From: Solidesulfovibrio sp.
GTDB lineage: Bacteria; Desulfobacterota; Desulfovibrionia; Desulfovibrionales; Desulfovibrionaceae
Assembly: GCF_038562415.1 (NCBI RefSeq)
Contig: NZ_JBCFBA010000005.1
Location: 3,519 to 67,518, forward strand
Direction: 5' to 3'
Length of the DNA stretch: 64,000 bases
Every line of letters starts with the position of its first letter. The stretch's first letter is position 1. The translations under genes were made by a program, and so were the position numbers. The notes beneath the pieces are model-generated. The model did not search any database. It had not been told where the DNA came from and was given only the letters and a program-made list of their open reading frames with translations. This document shows, piece after piece, positions 26,051 through 36,068 of this stretch.

Positions 26051-27421
26051 TCAGTTCGGCCGGGCCAGGATCGACATGGACCGTATCCGGTTGAGCAGGA
26101 TGTGGCTCGGCCCCACGGCCGGGGCCTCCTCGCCGGCCCGCAACGTGGTCACCACGGCCCGCCCCAGCACCAGCCGGCCGTCGCGGCCGCCCTCGCCGAA
26201 GGTCCGAAGCCCCCAGATGTCGTGGTAGACCACGGGCCGCCCCTTGTACTGCCCAACGTAGACGAGGATGTGCCCCTGCATCCAGACCAGGGTGGCGAAG
26301 GGCACGCCCTGGCTGACGATGGTGGCTTCCTTCTGCTCGTTGGGCAGGTCGCCGAGCGGCACCGAGCCGCCGTAGGCCGCCTGGCTGGCGGAATTGCGCG
26401 GCAGGTAGAGGCCGAACGGCACGAACAGGTCGTGGGTCAGGGCCGAACAGTCGCGTTTGCCGTCGATGCCGCCCCAGCCGTAGACCTTGCCCATGAACTG
26501 GTTGCCCACCCCGGCCACGTTGCGCGGCGTCATGGGCATGGGCATGGCCGCCGCCGCCCCGGCCGGCAGGCGCACGCGCCGCAGGTCGGCCGTGCCCGAC
26601 GGGGCGCGCACGGGCACGAGCACGGGCAGCCCCGAGGCTTCCGGCGGCCCGGCCAGGGGAAAGACCGCGCCCACGTCCGCAGTGAGCCCGACCTCGGGCA
26701 GGGCGGTCTGGTCCTTGATGACGGCGGCCAGCCTGGTCGTGGCCAGGGCGGCCATGGCCGTGTCGTCCACGTAGGCCACGTCGGTGGCCGGCAGCCAGCC
26801 GAAGGTCAGGGCCGATTCGGCCAGGAGCCACGAACCGTCGCGACTGGCGTGGGTGACGAGCACCGGCGTTCCCGGCGGCAGGGCGGTGTGCTGGAGGTAG
26901 TCGAAGGGATAGCCCTCGCCGGGCAGGCTCGGGTCGGCGAAGCGGGGACTGGCCGTGGGCATGCCGCGCAGATTGGTGTTTTTGACGGTCACGGCCTTGC
27001 GCACCACGTTGGGGTAGCTGCCCAGGCCGGCGGCGGCGTGCAGCGAGGCGGCGAATTCGGCCGGGTTGCGCCGCCCGCCGGCGCCGAAGCCCGGGGACTT
27101 CTCGAAGCGGCGGAAGATCTCCTCCACGGCCTTGCGGGGATAGCCGGGCTTGGCCATGTGCCAGGGCGCGGACCATTCCTGGACGAAACTTTCCAGGCGC
27201 AGGCCGATCTGCTCCTGGGGATAGAGGGGCTTGTCGGCGGTGTCGGGCCGCAGGTAGGCGTTGAGGTCCTGGGGCAGGACGCGCAGGTCCTCGACCTCGC
27301 CCTTGCCCTTGGCCGGGGTGGGCGGCGCGAAAGAGGGCGGCGGCGGCTTGGCGCAACCGAAGGCCGCAAGCAGAAAGGCGGCCAGGACGACGAGGCGGAA
27401 ACGGCGAAGGGCACGGTTCAT
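26051..27421 (-). CDS. NlpC/P60 cell-wall peptidase lipoprotein with SH3 domains
   Basis: 456 residues; a lipoprotein with lipobox ending AAFGC near residue 23 followed by a Pro-rich linker. The middle region (about 145-260) carries SH3-like repeats (NLRGMPTASPRF; SWLLAESALTFGWLP) that bind cell wall. The C-terminal NlpC/P60 domain has catalytic Cys325 in KRDCSALTHDLF and His384 in MQGHILVYVG, the hallmark pair of this DL-endopeptidase family, which cuts stem peptides in peptidoglycan. This matches the SH3b-SH3b-NlpC/P60 arrangement. The upstream ORF extends far but the start at 27421 gives the signal peptide. Divergent from the YgjP-like gene. Confidence 0.9.
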   Translation of the reverse strand: MNRALRRFRLVVLAAFLLAAFGCAKPPPPSFAPPTPAKGKGEVEDLRVLPQDLNAYLRPDTADKPLYPQEQIGLRLESFVQEWSAPWHMAKPGYPRKAVEEIFRRFEKSPGFGAGGRRNPAEFAASLHAAAGLGSYPNVVRKAVTVKNTNLRGMPTASPRFADPSLPGEGYPFDYLQHTALPPGTPVLVTHASRDGSWLLAESALTFGWLPATDVAYVDDTAMAALATTRLAAVIKDQTALPEVGLTADVGAVFPLAGPPEASGLPVLVPVRAPSGTADLRRVRLPAGAAAAMPMPMTPRNVAGVGNQFMGKVYGWGGIDGKRDCSALTHDLFVPFGLYLPRNSASQAAYGGSVPLGDLPNEQKEATIVSQGVPFATLVWMQGHILVYVGQYKGRPVVYHDIWGLRTFGEGGRDGRLVLGRAVVTTLRAGEEAPAVGPSHILLNRIRSMSILARPN

Positions 27422-27553
27422 GACGGGCGAGCTCCCTGGGCCGGCTTGACGGCCGGCGCGGCCACCGACTATCCGGTTGCCGGGGGAAGGTAGACGTTGG
27501 CGCAACCGAAGACAAGCCCGATCCGGGCGGACTGTTCCTGAAAGGTCGTGGCA

Positions 27554-28348
27554 ATGCGCGCGCGTAAGGCCATCGACGTCAAGGAGACGGCCCGGCTGAT
27601 CGCCCTGGGGCTGCCGCCGGCGTTGCCCGTTTCGGTGCGGGTGAGCGCCCGGGCCCGGGGCATCGTGCTGCGCATGCTGCCGGGCAGCGGCCTGGAGGTG
27701 GTCTCGCCGGCCGGGGTGGCGCCGGCCTTTCTGCTCCAGGCGGTGGAGTCGCGCCGGGACTGGATCGCCCGGGTGTTCGGCCGGCTCTGCGCCGAGGGCG
27801 GTTTTTCCGGCCGGGCGGCCGAGGTGCCGCGCCCCGGCCGGTTGGTGCTCACGGCCTTTTCCCGGGAGTGGGAACTGCGCTATCTGGCCAAGGACCGGCC
27901 GGGCTGCGCCGTGACCGCCCGTGGGCCGGGGGCGCTGGTGGTTTCCGGGGCGGTGGAGGACGCCTCGGCCGTGGCGTCGGCCCTTGGCGGGTTTTGCCGC
28001 CTGCGCGCCGGGGAACTGCTGCGCCCGGCCCTGGCCGCGGTCTCCCGGGACACGGGGCTGCCCTACAGCGCCCTGACCATCCGAGCCCAGCGCACCCGCT
28101 GGGGCAGCTGCACGGCCAAGGGGCGCGTAAGCCTCAACTACACCATCGCCTTTCTGCCCTGGGAGCTGTGCCGGCTGGTCATGATCCACGAGCTGTGCCA
28201 CACGGTGGAGCTCAACCATTCGCCGCGCTTCTGGAATGTCGTGGAGCGGTTCGTCCCCGGCTGCCGGGAGCTGGACGCCCGGCTCAACAGCGCGCGGCAT
28301 TACCTGCCGCTGTGGCTCGACGTCGGCCTCAGGGCCGTTCGACCGTGA
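27554..28348 (+). CDS. YgjP-like (DUF45) zinc metallopeptidase
   Basis: 264 residues. The signature RTRWGSCTAKGRVSLNY is diagnostic of the YgjP/WSS1-like DUF45 family, followed by HELCH with His212, Glu213 and His216 and a third likely zinc ligand His222 in LNHSPRFW. The protein has no signal peptide, so it acts in the cytoplasm; members are thought to cleave or bind damaged proteins. I prefer ATG 27554 over the GTG at 27548 because GAAAGG sits eight bases before it. Its last 20 bases overlap the 3' end of the opposing 116-residue gene. Confidence 0.88.
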   Translation: MRARKAIDVKETARLIALGLPPALPVSVRVSARARGIVLRMLPGSGLEVVSPAGVAPAFLLQAVESRRDWIARVFGRLCAEGGFSGRAAEVPRPGRLVLTAFSREWELRYLAKDRPGCAVTARGPGALVVSGAVEDASAVASALGGFCRLRAGELLRPALAAVSRDTGLPYSALTIRAQRTRWGSCTAKGRVSLNYTIAFLPWELCRLVMIHELCHTVELNHSPRFWNVVERFVPGCRELDARLNSARHYLPLWLDVGLRAVRP

Positions 28349-28679
28349 CCTCGTCCAAGTCCTCTCCGCTGAAATAGAAAACCGAAAGGGGCTCGTCACT
28401 CCCCCGCACCACGACCAGTCGCCCCAGCGGCCCGTCGCCGGCCATTTCCAGCAGCGCCTCGCACACGGCCGAGGCCTCCTCGGGCGAGCAGGCCCGGCAG
28501 GCGGCCTCGAAACGCAGCGACTCCGGCCCCGGCGCCACGTCCAGATGCCCCACGCCGAGGCCGGCCAGGGCCTCGGTCAGGACCTCGCCGGCCTCGGACT
28601 CGATCTCCCCCACCCGTTCGTAGGAATACTCGTCGGGATAGCGTATCTCGCCGAGCAGGCGACAGGACGCGTCCAGCAT
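28329..28679 (-). CDS. Small acidic protein of unknown function
   Basis: 116 residues, strongly acidic (SYERVGEIESEAGEV; SGEDLDEVTVERP). No signal peptide or helix. It has two halves with helix-strand patterns around a central CRAC segment. A strong GGAGGGGG ribosome site precedes the ATG at 28679, which supports it as a real gene. Its 3' end overlaps the YgjP-like gene by 20 bases tail to tail, and its 5' end faces rnr. I do not recognise the family. Confidence 0.7.
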   Translation of the reverse strand: MLDASCRLLGEIRYPDEYSYERVGEIESEAGEVLTEALAGLGVGHLDVAPGPESLRFEAACRACSPEEASAVCEALLEMAGDGPLGRLVVVRGSDEPLSVFYFSGEDLDEVTVERP

Positions 28680-28722
28680 ACCCCCTCCGACATGGTTTTT
28701 TTGTCGCGTATCACGCGGCCAG

Positions 28723-28767
28723 GCCCCAGGCAACGCGCCAACGGGCTTGTGCCGCGCCGCCTGGGGC
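28723..28767 (+). promoter_or_regulatory. Inverted repeat upstream of rnr
   Basis: GCCCCAGGC (28723-28731) and GCCTGGGGC (28759-28767) are perfect arms separated by 27 bases that contain a further GCGC/GCGC pair. If transcribed it would form a structured leader ending about 35 bases before the rnr start. Located in the divergent promoter region. Confidence 0.4.
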
Positions 28768-28802
28768 GATAGGACAGAACGAGCGAGACATCCGGAGGAT
28801 AC

Positions 28803-31021
<2,219 letters not shown>

Positions 31022-31025
<4 letters not shown>

Positions 31026-31429
31026 ACCCGGCCGCCCGGCGCGACCGCCTCTTCGCCGCCTTGGCCGCCGGCTGGCTCGTCGTGGCCCTGGGCGCGGCGG
31101 CCAGCGACTGGCCCACGCCCCGAAAGCTCGCCGAGGAACGGCTGCGCCTGGCCTACCTGTGGGCCAACGCCCTGGACAAGGACCTGCGCCCCTACGACGC
31201 GCCCGTGGGCCCGGACCCCGACGCCCGGTACCAGGAGCTCGTGGCCGACTATACGGCCCGCTTCGGCGAGCGCTTCGACATCGCCTTCGTGGCCAACCGC
31301 CATGCCGCCGCCCTGGCCGGCATGACCCGGGAACGGGCGGCCATCGCGGCCTTCGCCCTGGTCTCCACGGCCGCCGTCTGGGGGCTGTTGGGGGTGATCC
31401 GCAACCTTTTGCGAGGCAAGACGCCATGA
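31022..31429 (+). CDS. Small membrane protein with two helices
   Basis: 135 residues with a helix at about 12-28 and another at about 107-126 (IAAFALVSTAAVWGLLGVI) separated by a hydrophilic, mostly periplasmic loop with YQELVADYTARFGERFD. Start ATGA overlaps the rnr stop and its own stop overlaps the next start, so it is translationally coupled in rnr-this-binding protein-kinase. I do not recognise the family; the topology suggests a small membrane anchor or a partner of the neighbouring sensory proteins. Confidence 0.7.
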
Positions 31430-32295
31430 AACGAACCAGCCTGATCGAACCGGCCCTGCCACGCCCCCGCCTGCTGGCGGCGGCGCTGGCCGTCCTTTGC
31501 CTGCTTGGCGGCGCGCTGTGCGCCGGGGCGGCCGAGACCGCCCCCCTGGTCATCGCCGGCACCGGCGACAGCGAGGAACTCTTGCGCACCCTGGCCGCGC
31601 GGTTCATGCGGGACAACCCCGACACCCGCATCGAGGTGCCCGATTCCGTCGGTTCCACGGCCGGCATCAAGGCGGTGCTTTCCGGCAAGGCCGAACTGGC
31701 CCGCACGGCCAGACCGCTTCGCGACGAGGAAAAAGCCCAGGGCCTCACGGAACTCGTCTTCGCCAAGGCACCGGTGATCTTCGCCGTCAACCCCTCGGTC
31801 ACGGGCGTCGAATCCCTGACCCCCCGGCAGATCCTGGACATCTTCTCCGGCCAGGTCGCGGACTGGTCCGCCCTGGGCGGCCCGGCCGGCCCCATCCACA
31901 AGGTCTGCCGGGAAACGCCGGAAACCAGCCGCGACGTCCTGGGCGCGGCCATCCCCGGCTTCGAGGCCCTGGGCTGCCAGGGCCAGGCCGTGGCCTACTC
32001 CACCCCGGAGGCCGTGAAGCTCGCGGCCGACAACCCCGGCACCATCGGCTATTTCGCCAGGCCGGCCATGGCCACCACCAAATTGCGCGCCCTGGCCTAC
32101 GACGGCGCCGCGCCCTCTCCGGAAAACCTGGCCCGGGAACGCTATCCGCTTTTCATCCCCTTCGCCCTGGTCTACAAACCGCCCCTTTCCCCGACGGCGG
32201 CCCGGTTCGTCACGGCCTTGGGCCTGCCGGACGGCCGCACGGCCCTGGCCAACTACGGCTGCCTGCCGCTGCCGGTCAAGGCCGCCACCCCGTAA
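31426..32295 (+). CDS. PstS-like periplasmic substrate-binding protein
   Basis: 289 residues with an N-terminal signal peptide (hydrophobic about 16-33, cleavage near AGA-AET). Motifs such as VIAGTGDSEEL and PDSVGSTAGIKAVLSGKAELARTARPL fit the PBP/PstS-like phosphate-type binding fold, in which the SxG-T/S-G loop coordinates an oxyanion. The ATG overlaps the previous stop. It is six bases upstream of a sensor kinase and has no Pst ABC genes, so it is probably the periplasmic sensor component for that kinase rather than a transport protein. The ligand could be phosphate or another oxyanion. Confidence 0.82.
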   Translation: MKRTSLIEPALPRPRLLAAALAVLCLLGGALCAGAAETAPLVIAGTGDSEELLRTLAARFMRDNPDTRIEVPDSVGSTAGIKAVLSGKAELARTARPLRDEEKAQGLTELVFAKAPVIFAVNPSVTGVESLTPRQILDIFSGQVADWSALGGPAGPIHKVCRETPETSRDVLGAAIPGFEALGCQGQAVAYSTPEAVKLAADNPGTIGYFARPAMATTKLRALAYDGAAPSPENLARERYPLFIPFALVYKPPLSPTAARFVTALGLPDGRTALANYGCLPLPVKAATP

Positions 32296-32301
32296 CACCC
32301 C

Positions 32302-34506
32302 ATGCTGCGCTCGCTCAGGCACCAGATGCTCCTGGGCCAGTTCGCCCTGGTGGCCCTGCTCACGGTGGCCCTTGGCGGTGGCGTGTTTCACGTGGCCGCC
32401 TCCATCCTGGAAGGCAAGGAGCGGGAGAAAGTCCGGCTGCTGGCCGAGGCCCTGGCCCGGGAATCGGCGCTGACGGCCGAACGCGGCGAAACCTTCCTGC
32501 GGCTTTTGATCACGAGCCCGTTCTTCGACACCTTCCACGAAACCGGCAACCTGCACCTGCTCCAGGCGCTTTTCGACCGCTACCGGGCGGCGTTCACCTT
32601 CATGGCCTACGTCAACCCCCAGGGCGTGCGGGAATACGCCGCCTCGGGCCCGGGCTACACGGACCGGGACGCGCCCCTGGCCGTCGATCCCCTCGTGACC
32701 GCGGCCCTGGCCGAGCCGGGACGGATCGTCCACGCCCTGCGCAGCGCCGGGGCGGCCGGCGAGCCGACCCTGGCCCTGGCCCTGGCCCGGCGCACGCCGT
32801 TCGGCCAGGACATGGGCGCCATCGTGGCCGCCGGCCCGGTCGAGGCACTGGCCGAGGGCGTGCTGTCCCTGCGGCTGGCCCGGGGCGGGGGCGCGGTCCT
32901 GGCCGACGGCAACGGACGCCTGCTGTTCGGCGAGGCCCTGCCGGGGCTGCCGGACAGGATCGAGCCCGGCACCCCCCTGGCCCTGGCCCTGGCCACCGAG
33001 CAAGCCACGGACCGCACCGAGGCCTTCGACGGCGCGAGCTACCTGCTGGCCGCCGCGCCCGTGGGCAAATACGGCCTGTCGGCCGTGGTGGCCCTGCCGC
33101 GCGAGGCGGCCATCGACGGGGAGATCCGCCGGCTGCGGTTTTGGGTGGCCGGTGTCGCGGCCGTGGCGGCCTGCCTGACGACGCTTGCGGCCGCCTGGTG
33201 GACCGGCGGCATCGCCCGGCCCATGGCCCGACTGGCCGAGGCGGCCCGGGTGGCCAGCGGCGGCGACCTCGGCGTGCGCGCCCCGGTGGGCGGCCCGGCC
33301 GAGGCCCGCGAGGTGGCCCTGGCCTTCAACGCCATGGCCGAACGCCTGGCCGCCTCCCGCCAGGAACTCCGCCGGGCCAAGCACTCCCTGGAAAACATCC
33401 TGGCCAACGTCAACGAGGCCATTTTGGTGGTGGACCGGCAAGGCCGCCTGACCATGCTCAACCGGGCCGGCGAGAGGATGCTCGGCTACGGCCCGGGCGA
33501 GGCCGTGGGGCTGCCGGGCGCCACGTTCTTCCCGCCGGGCGATCCGCTGCGCGCCCTGCTGGAGACGGCCGACGCCCAGGACCTGCTGGCCAGCGGCGGC
33601 GTGTCCGGGCTGGAAAAGACCCTGGTCGGCCAGGGCGGGCGCGGCGTGCCGGTGCTCGTGTCCCTGGCCCTGCTGCGCGAGCCGGATCGGCCCGGGGAAG
33701 GCGTGATCTGCCTGGCCATGGACGTGACCGAACGCCGGCGGGCCGAGGCGCTTACCCGGGCCCGCAGGGCGGCCGAGGCCGTCAGCCGGGCCAAGACCGA
33801 ATTCCTGGCCGTGGTTTCCCACGAGATGCGCACCCCGCTCAACATCGTCCTGGGCATCCTGGAGCACCTGCGCGACCAGCCCCTGGCGCCCCTGTCCCTG
33901 GCCGGCATCGACCAGGCCATGGCCTCGGGCCAGACCTTGCGGGAGGTCATCGAGGCCATGCTCGATTACGCCAGCCTCGAAGCCGGCCGGGTCCTCCTGC
34001 GCCGCCAGGGCTTCGATCCGCGCCGCCTGGCCGGCGAGACGGCCGAGCGTTTCGCCACCCCGGCCAGGCTGCGGGGCCTGGACCTGACCGTGGTCGTGGA
34101 CGCCGACATGCCCGGGCGCCTCATCGGCGATCCCGCCCGCCTGGGGCAGGTCATCGGCAACCTGGTCTCCAATGCCGTGCGCTTCACCCACGACGGCACG
34201 GTCAGCCTGCGCCTGTCCATGTCCCCGGAGCCGGGACTCCACCGCCCCGGGGCCCGGCGCCGCCTGCTGGCGGCGGTGACGGACACGGGCGAGGGCGTGG
34301 CCGACGACAAGCTGGAATCGATCTTCATGCCCTTCACCCAGCAGGACGCCACCGCCACCCGGCGCTTCGGCGGCCTGGGCCTGGGCCTGGCCATCGCCAC
34401 GCGGCTGGTGACCCTCATGGACGGCAGCCTGTGCCTGGTCAGCCGCCAGGGGGAAGGCACCCAAGCCTGGGTCAGCCTGCCCCTGGAAGAGGACGCCGAC
34501 GCCTGA
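32302..34506 (+). CDS. Membrane sensor histidine kinase (HAMP-PAS)
   Basis: 734 residues. A first helix near 10-32 and a second near 280-303 bracket a large periplasmic sensor domain. A HAMP-like linker follows (GGIARPMARLAEAARVASGG), then a PAS domain near 360-480 (ILANVNEAILVVDRQGRLTM), HisKA with phospho-acceptor His507 in VVSHEMRTP, and HATPase with the N-box IGNLVSNAVRFT and G-boxes DTGEGV and GGLGLGLAI. There is no receiver domain. It closes a tight operon after a PstS-like binding protein, so the periplasmic half may sense that protein's ligand-bound form. No dedicated response regulator lies beside it. Confidence 0.9.
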   Translation: MLRSLRHQMLLGQFALVALLTVALGGGVFHVAASILEGKEREKVRLLAEALARESALTAERGETFLRLLITSPFFDTFHETGNLHLLQALFDRYRAAFTFMAYVNPQGVREYAASGPGYTDRDAPLAVDPLVTAALAEPGRIVHALRSAGAAGEPTLALALARRTPFGQDMGAIVAAGPVEALAEGVLSLRLARGGGAVLADGNGRLLFGEALPGLPDRIEPGTPLALALATEQATDRTEAFDGASYLLAAAPVGKYGLSAVVALPREAAIDGEIRRLRFWVAGVAAVAACLTTLAAAWWTGGIARPMARLAEAARVASGGDLGVRAPVGGPAEAREVALAFNAMAERLAASRQELRRAKHSLENILANVNEAILVVDRQGRLTMLNRAGERMLGYGPGEAVGLPGATFFPPGDPLRALLETADAQDLLASGGVSGLEKTLVGQGGRGVPVLVSLALLREPDRPGEGVICLAMDVTERRRAEALTRARRAAEAVSRAKTEFLAVVSHEMRTPLNIVLGILEHLRDQPLAPLSLAGIDQAMASGQTLREVIEAMLDYASLEAGRVLLRRQGFDPRRLAGETAERFATPARLRGLDLTVVVDADMPGRLIGDPARLGQVIGNLVSNAVRFTHDGTVSLRLSMSPEPGLHRPGARRRLLAAVTDTGEGVADDKLESIFMPFTQQDATATRRFGGLGLGLAIATRLVTLMDGSLCLVSRQGEGTQAWVSLPLEEDADA

Positions 34507-34509
34507 CGC

Positions 34510-34545
34510 GAAAGGCCCCGTCGCCAGGTCGCGATGGGGCCTTTC
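34510..34545. terminator. Bidirectional hairpin between convergent genes
   Basis: GAAAGGCCCC and GGGGCCTTTC form a long stem with an inner TCGC/GCGA pair. A-rich and T-rich sides are short (three), so termination in both directions is plausible but not strong. Confidence 0.5.
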
Positions 34546-34579
34546 CCATGGGCCGTTTCGCCCTTTTTCCGGAGGCGGC

Positions 34580-35863
34580 CTACTTCTTGCCGGAACCGCC
34601 GATGAAAAGCTCCTTGGCCGTGCCCGGCTCGAACTGGTAGCGGGCGGCCTTTTGCCAGAAATAGGTTTTGCCGTCGTCGCTGCCGAGCACCCAGAAATCG
34701 AAATCCCAGTCCTCGCGCCGGTCGCCGTGCTCGTTTAAGGCCAGCCAGCCCGTCACGCCGTACATGCGCTCGCACACCTGGGGGAACAGCTGCTTGAACC
34801 GGGCGAAATCCCCGGCCCCGCCCGCGGACTGGGCCGTGAAAAAGGCCGCCCAGGCGGCGTCGTAGGCGGCCACGGCCTGGGTGTCGGCAAAGGCGTCGGC
34901 CCTCTCCTGGATCCGCTTTTCCGTCAGGGCGTAGACATTGGCCCCGCCCTCGCCGTAGCGGGGGCTGGCCAGGCGGACCTTCATGGCGAAGGCGGCGCTT
35001 TCCGGGTCCTTGGCGATGGGGTCGTACATGGAGGTGGCGTCGCAGCCGTACCAGGGCACGGCCGCCAGTTCCGGCCGCTTGGCCGCCGCCTTGAGGATGG
35101 GCACGACCTCCTCGCCGCCGGCGAAGTAGACGGCCGCCTTGCCGCCCTTTTGGGCCTGGGCCAGCTGCCTGGCCAGGTCGTCGAGGATGGGGGCGAAGTC
35201 CTTGCGGTCCGCGGCGTAGCGCGAGCCGGGCAGGGCCTGGCCGCCAAGCTGCTTGAAGCGCGCCTTGACGTGCACGACCAGGTCGTCGCCCATCTGGTCG
35301 GCGCGCCACAGCGGCACGATGGTGGCCACGCCTTCCTGGCGCATGAGCCCGGTGACGGCCTCGGCCTGGTAGGTGTCCGAGGGCGAGAGGCGAAAGAGGT
35401 TGTCGCCGCGCTTGCCCAGGGACGGCCTGGAGCTCCCTTGGCTGATCAGCAGGATGTTGTTTTTGTCGGCGAAATCCAGGCAGGCCTCGACCTCGTCGTC
35501 GCCGTAGGGGCCGATGACCACCTTGAGTCCCTTGCCGGCCAGGGCCTTGAGTCTTTCCAGGGCCTGCTGGGGGGAGCTGCCGGTATTTTCCACGCTGAAA
35601 CTCACCTGGCCGCCGAACCCGCCCGCGGCCAGGTAGGCGTTGATGTCGGCCTGGGCCATCTCCAGGGCGATCCTGGAGGTCTTGCCCCGCTCGGACAGCC
35701 CGCCCGTCAGGGGCAGCAGCGCCCCGAAGGCGTAGCCGCCCGCCTTTTGCGCGCCGGCCGGCCCGGCCACGGCCGCCAAGGCCAGCAGCGCGGCCAGGGC
35801 CGCCGCCAGGCGCCCGGCCGATTTCCTGAAACGCCCCGCGTCGCTTGTATCCTGCCCGTTCAT
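34580..35863 (-). CDS. LivJ-type (branched-chain amino acid family) binding protein, orphan
   Basis: 427 residues; an N-terminal signal peptide (hydrophobic about 19-38, cleavage after AGA). Residues such as GALLPLTGGLSERGKTSRIALEMA match the leucine-binding protein family (type I periplasmic fold) with the ligand loop TGxLS near 53. AKDKFAP-like segments and FAGGEEVVPILKAA follow. The ATG at 35863 has AAGGAG upstream. No LivHMFG genes are adjacent. It lies convergent with one sensor kinase and divergent from a hybrid kinase, so a receptor role is as likely as transport. Confidence 0.85.
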   Translation of the reverse strand: MNGQDTSDAGRFRKSAGRLAAALAALLALAAVAGPAGAQKAGGYAFGALLPLTGGLSERGKTSRIALEMAQADINAYLAAGGFGGQVSFSVENTGSSPQQALERLKALAGKGLKVVIGPYGDDEVEACLDFADKNNILLISQGSSRPSLGKRGDNLFRLSPSDTYQAEAVTGLMRQEGVATIVPLWRADQMGDDLVVHVKARFKQLGGQALPGSRYAADRKDFAPILDDLARQLAQAQKGGKAAVYFAGGEEVVPILKAAAKRPELAAVPWYGCDATSMYDPIAKDPESAAFAMKVRLASPRYGEGGANVYALTEKRIQERADAFADTQAVAAYDAAWAAFFTAQSAGGAGDFARFKQLFPQVCERMYGVTGWLALNEHGDRREDWDFDFWVLGSDDGKTYFWQKAARYQFEPGTAKELFIGGSGKK

Positions 35864-36068
35864 GTCCGCTCCTTGGCTTCCGGACCGCGGTCCGGGAAAA
35901 GGCGCATCGCGCCTCCACGGCCATACCCCCAAAGCGGGCAAAAGAAAACCGGACGGCCGCCTCCCGGGATCGGGCCGCGCCCCTTTCCAAGGCGCGGCCC
36001 TTGTTTTATTGAAACGGCCAAGGCGTCTGATCCCGTGATCGATTCCCGGCGCGCCCGCAAGGAAGTGT